Part shown: in pieces, positions 63,231-64,000 of the stretch
How positions within the stretch are numbered: position 1 is the first letter of the stretch
How the letters are laid out: each line of letters opens with the position of its first letter
Assembly (NCBI GenBank): GCA_947305005.1
Contig: CAMZCM010000006.1
Location: forward strand, 62,001-126,000
DNA: 64,000 bases
Reading direction: 5' to 3'
From: an uncultured Prevotellaceae bacterium
Lineage (GTDB): Bacteria; Bacteroidota; Bacteroidia; Bacteroidales; Bacteroidaceae
The notes under the pieces: model-generated
What the model saw: the letters and a program-made list of their open reading frames with translations, nothing else
Told to the model about the DNA's origin: nothing
The model's database searches: none
Program-made: the position numbers and the translations under genes

Positions 63231-63265
63231 CCTAATCTTTAATCCCTAATCCTTAATCTATAATC
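63231..63265 (-). repeat. Heptamer array, five units
   Basis: Plus strand CCTAATC, TTTAATC, CCTAATC, CTTAATC, TATAATC, between the glycosyltransferase stop (63268) and the DUF6452 TTG start. On the coding strand it reads GATTATA GATTAAG GATTAGG GATTAAA GATTAGG and may form the translation start region of DUF6452. Confidence 0.9.
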
Positions 63266-63267
63266 AC

Positions 63268-64000
63268 TCAAATCTCTTTTTCAATCTGGTAATTGTTCCG
63301 TTGTTCTGAACTGCGACTGATCAGGTCTCCAAGGAAACCTGCGACGAAGAGCTGTGTACCCAGAATCATCATCGTCAATGAGATATAGAAATAGGGAGAA
63401 TCCGTAACCAAGCGGGCAGGAATCCCGTTGGCAAGTGCATAGAGCTTATTGGCACCGACCACGATAACAGCGATGAAGCCGAAGAAGAACATGAGCGTAC
63501 CCAAGAGGCCGAAGACATGCATGGGTTTCAAGCCGAAGCGACTCAGGAACCACAACGAAAGCAGATCCAGATAACCATTGACGAAACGGTCGAGCCCGAA
63601 CTTGGTCTTTCCATATTTACGTGCCTGATGATGCACAACTTTCTCGCCGATCTTGTCGAAGCCGGCGTTCTTGGCCAGATAGGGGATATAGCGGTGCATC
63701 TCACCATATACCTCAATGTTCTTGATGACGTCGCGACGATAGGCTTTCAGGCCACAATTGAAATCATGCAGGTTCTTGATGCCGCTGACCTTGCGGGCTG
63801 TAGCATTGAAGAGTTTGGTGGGTATGGTCTTTGATAGTGGATCGTAACGCTTTTGCTTGTAACCACTGACAAGATCGTAGCCGTCCTCCACAATCATACG
63901 TCGGAGTTCTGGAATCTCGTCGGGAGAATCTTGCAGGTCTGCGTCCATCGTAATCACGACGTCACCTTCTGCACGATGGAAGCCGCAGTATAAGGCAGGA
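63268..64000 (-). CDS. GtrB/DPM1-type glycosyltransferase, N-terminus outside window
   Basis: Family 2 glycosyltransferase, 5'-partial: the frame stays open to the right edge (PALYCGFHRAEGDVV before MITMDADLQD). Seen: DxD motif MDADLQDSPDEIP, GYKQKRYD, the acceptor loop FNCGLKAYRRDV, KFGLDRFVNGYLDLLSLWFLSRFG, and two C-terminal transmembrane helices (about 150-172 and 190-212 of the visible part). Typical of enzymes linking a sugar to a polyprenyl phosphate. The first gene of the DUF6452-DUF6048-apbE string in this window. Confidence 0.9.
   Translation of the reverse strand, partial: PALYCGFHRAEGDVVITMDADLQDSPDEIPELRRMIVEDGYDLVSGYKQKRYDPLSKTIPTKLFNATARKVSGIKNLHDFNCGLKAYRRDVIKNIEVYGEMHRYIPYLAKNAGFDKIGEKVVHHQARKYGKTKFGLDRFVNGYLDLLSLWFLSRFGLKPMHVFGLLGTLMFFFGFIAVIVVGANKLYALANGIPARLVTDSPYFYISLTMMILGTQLFVAGFLGDLISRSSEQRNNYQIEKEI

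Overview
The window reads as chromosomal DNA from a Bacteroidales bacterium of the Prevotella type (Prevotellaceae). Evidence seen in the sequence: repeated promoter boxes of the Bacteroidota form TAnnTTTG with little Shine-Dalgarno signal, DUF4286/DUF1573/DUF4974/DUF6048/DUF6452 proteins, an LL-diaminopimelate aminotransferase (DapL), type III glutamine synthetase, STN-domain outer-membrane barrels, type IX secretion-like tails on two S8 peptidases, and a GH10-CE1 xylanase/esterase like the Xyn10D-Fae1A enzyme of Prevotella ruminicola. Most of the window is ordinary core genome. I found no tRNA, rRNA, CRISPR array or prophage. The only complete mobile element is one IS3-family copy.

Layout. 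1-1.0 kb: a TPR protein cut by the window edge. 1.0-8.9 kb (minus): a tight operon hisH-hisA-hisF-hisIE-ftsE-like-lysC-lysA-glycosyltransferase-DedA. 9.0-11.3 kb (minus): ruvC, a tandem-ABC ATPase and DUF4286. 11.4-14.2 kb (plus): DUF1573, DUF2264 and an endonuclease/phosphatase-fold protein. 14.2-18.4 kb (minus): an ECF sigma factor, a one-TM regulator with only a DUF4974-like domain, and a large STN-containing outer-membrane barrel, all with overlapping ends. 18.4-20.1 kb: anaerobic sulfatase maturase and a small membrane protein. 20.2-21.8 kb (plus): a second ECF sigma operon ending in a 26-bp perfect bidirectional terminator. 21.8-26.4 kb: dapA/MaoC (minus) and kdsA-kdsD-cls-like (plus). 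26.4-34.9 kb: TPR protein, solute-binding lipoprotein, pgk, nth, a predicted outer-membrane protein, murB and DUF4348. 35.0-38.8 kb (plus): pheS, a FetA-like ATPase, aguB and aguA (agmatine to putrescine). 39.6-44.3 kb: two tandem S8 peptidases downstream of a 22-bp repeat array. 44.3-47.8 kb (minus): esterase, fructokinase and alpha-galactosidase, with the IS3 element sitting 26 bp upstream of the esterase start. 49.2-56.3 kb: a nitrogen/DAP cluster, dapF-dapL-glnA(III) facing glnK-amtB-porin. 56.3-56.8 kb: a gene-poor stretch with decayed small ORFs and another 22-bp repeat array. 56.8-60 kb: GH10-CE1 enzyme and a FetB-like permease. 60-64 kb (minus): an outer-membrane protein, ApbE, DUF6048, DUF6452 and a glycosyltransferase cut by the window edge.

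How the parts connect. Five steps of the DAP/lysine pathway are spread over three loci (lysC and lysA; dapA; dapL and dapF), and the set implies the one-step DapL route. Nitrogen genes (GSIII, PII, Amt, porin) face each other across one promoter region. Plant-polysaccharide use is seen in the xylanase-feruloyl esterase and in the alpha-galactosidase/fructokinase/esterase operon.

The least explained material is: (i) short tandem repeats of 7-8 bp that sit on stop codons or gene starts at four places, plus a heptamer array inside a signal-peptide coding region where unit loss would shift frame; (ii) two unrelated 22-bp repeat arrays; (iii) the reduced sigma/regulator/STN-barrel triad; and (iv) the IS3 copy placed against a carbohydrate operon.
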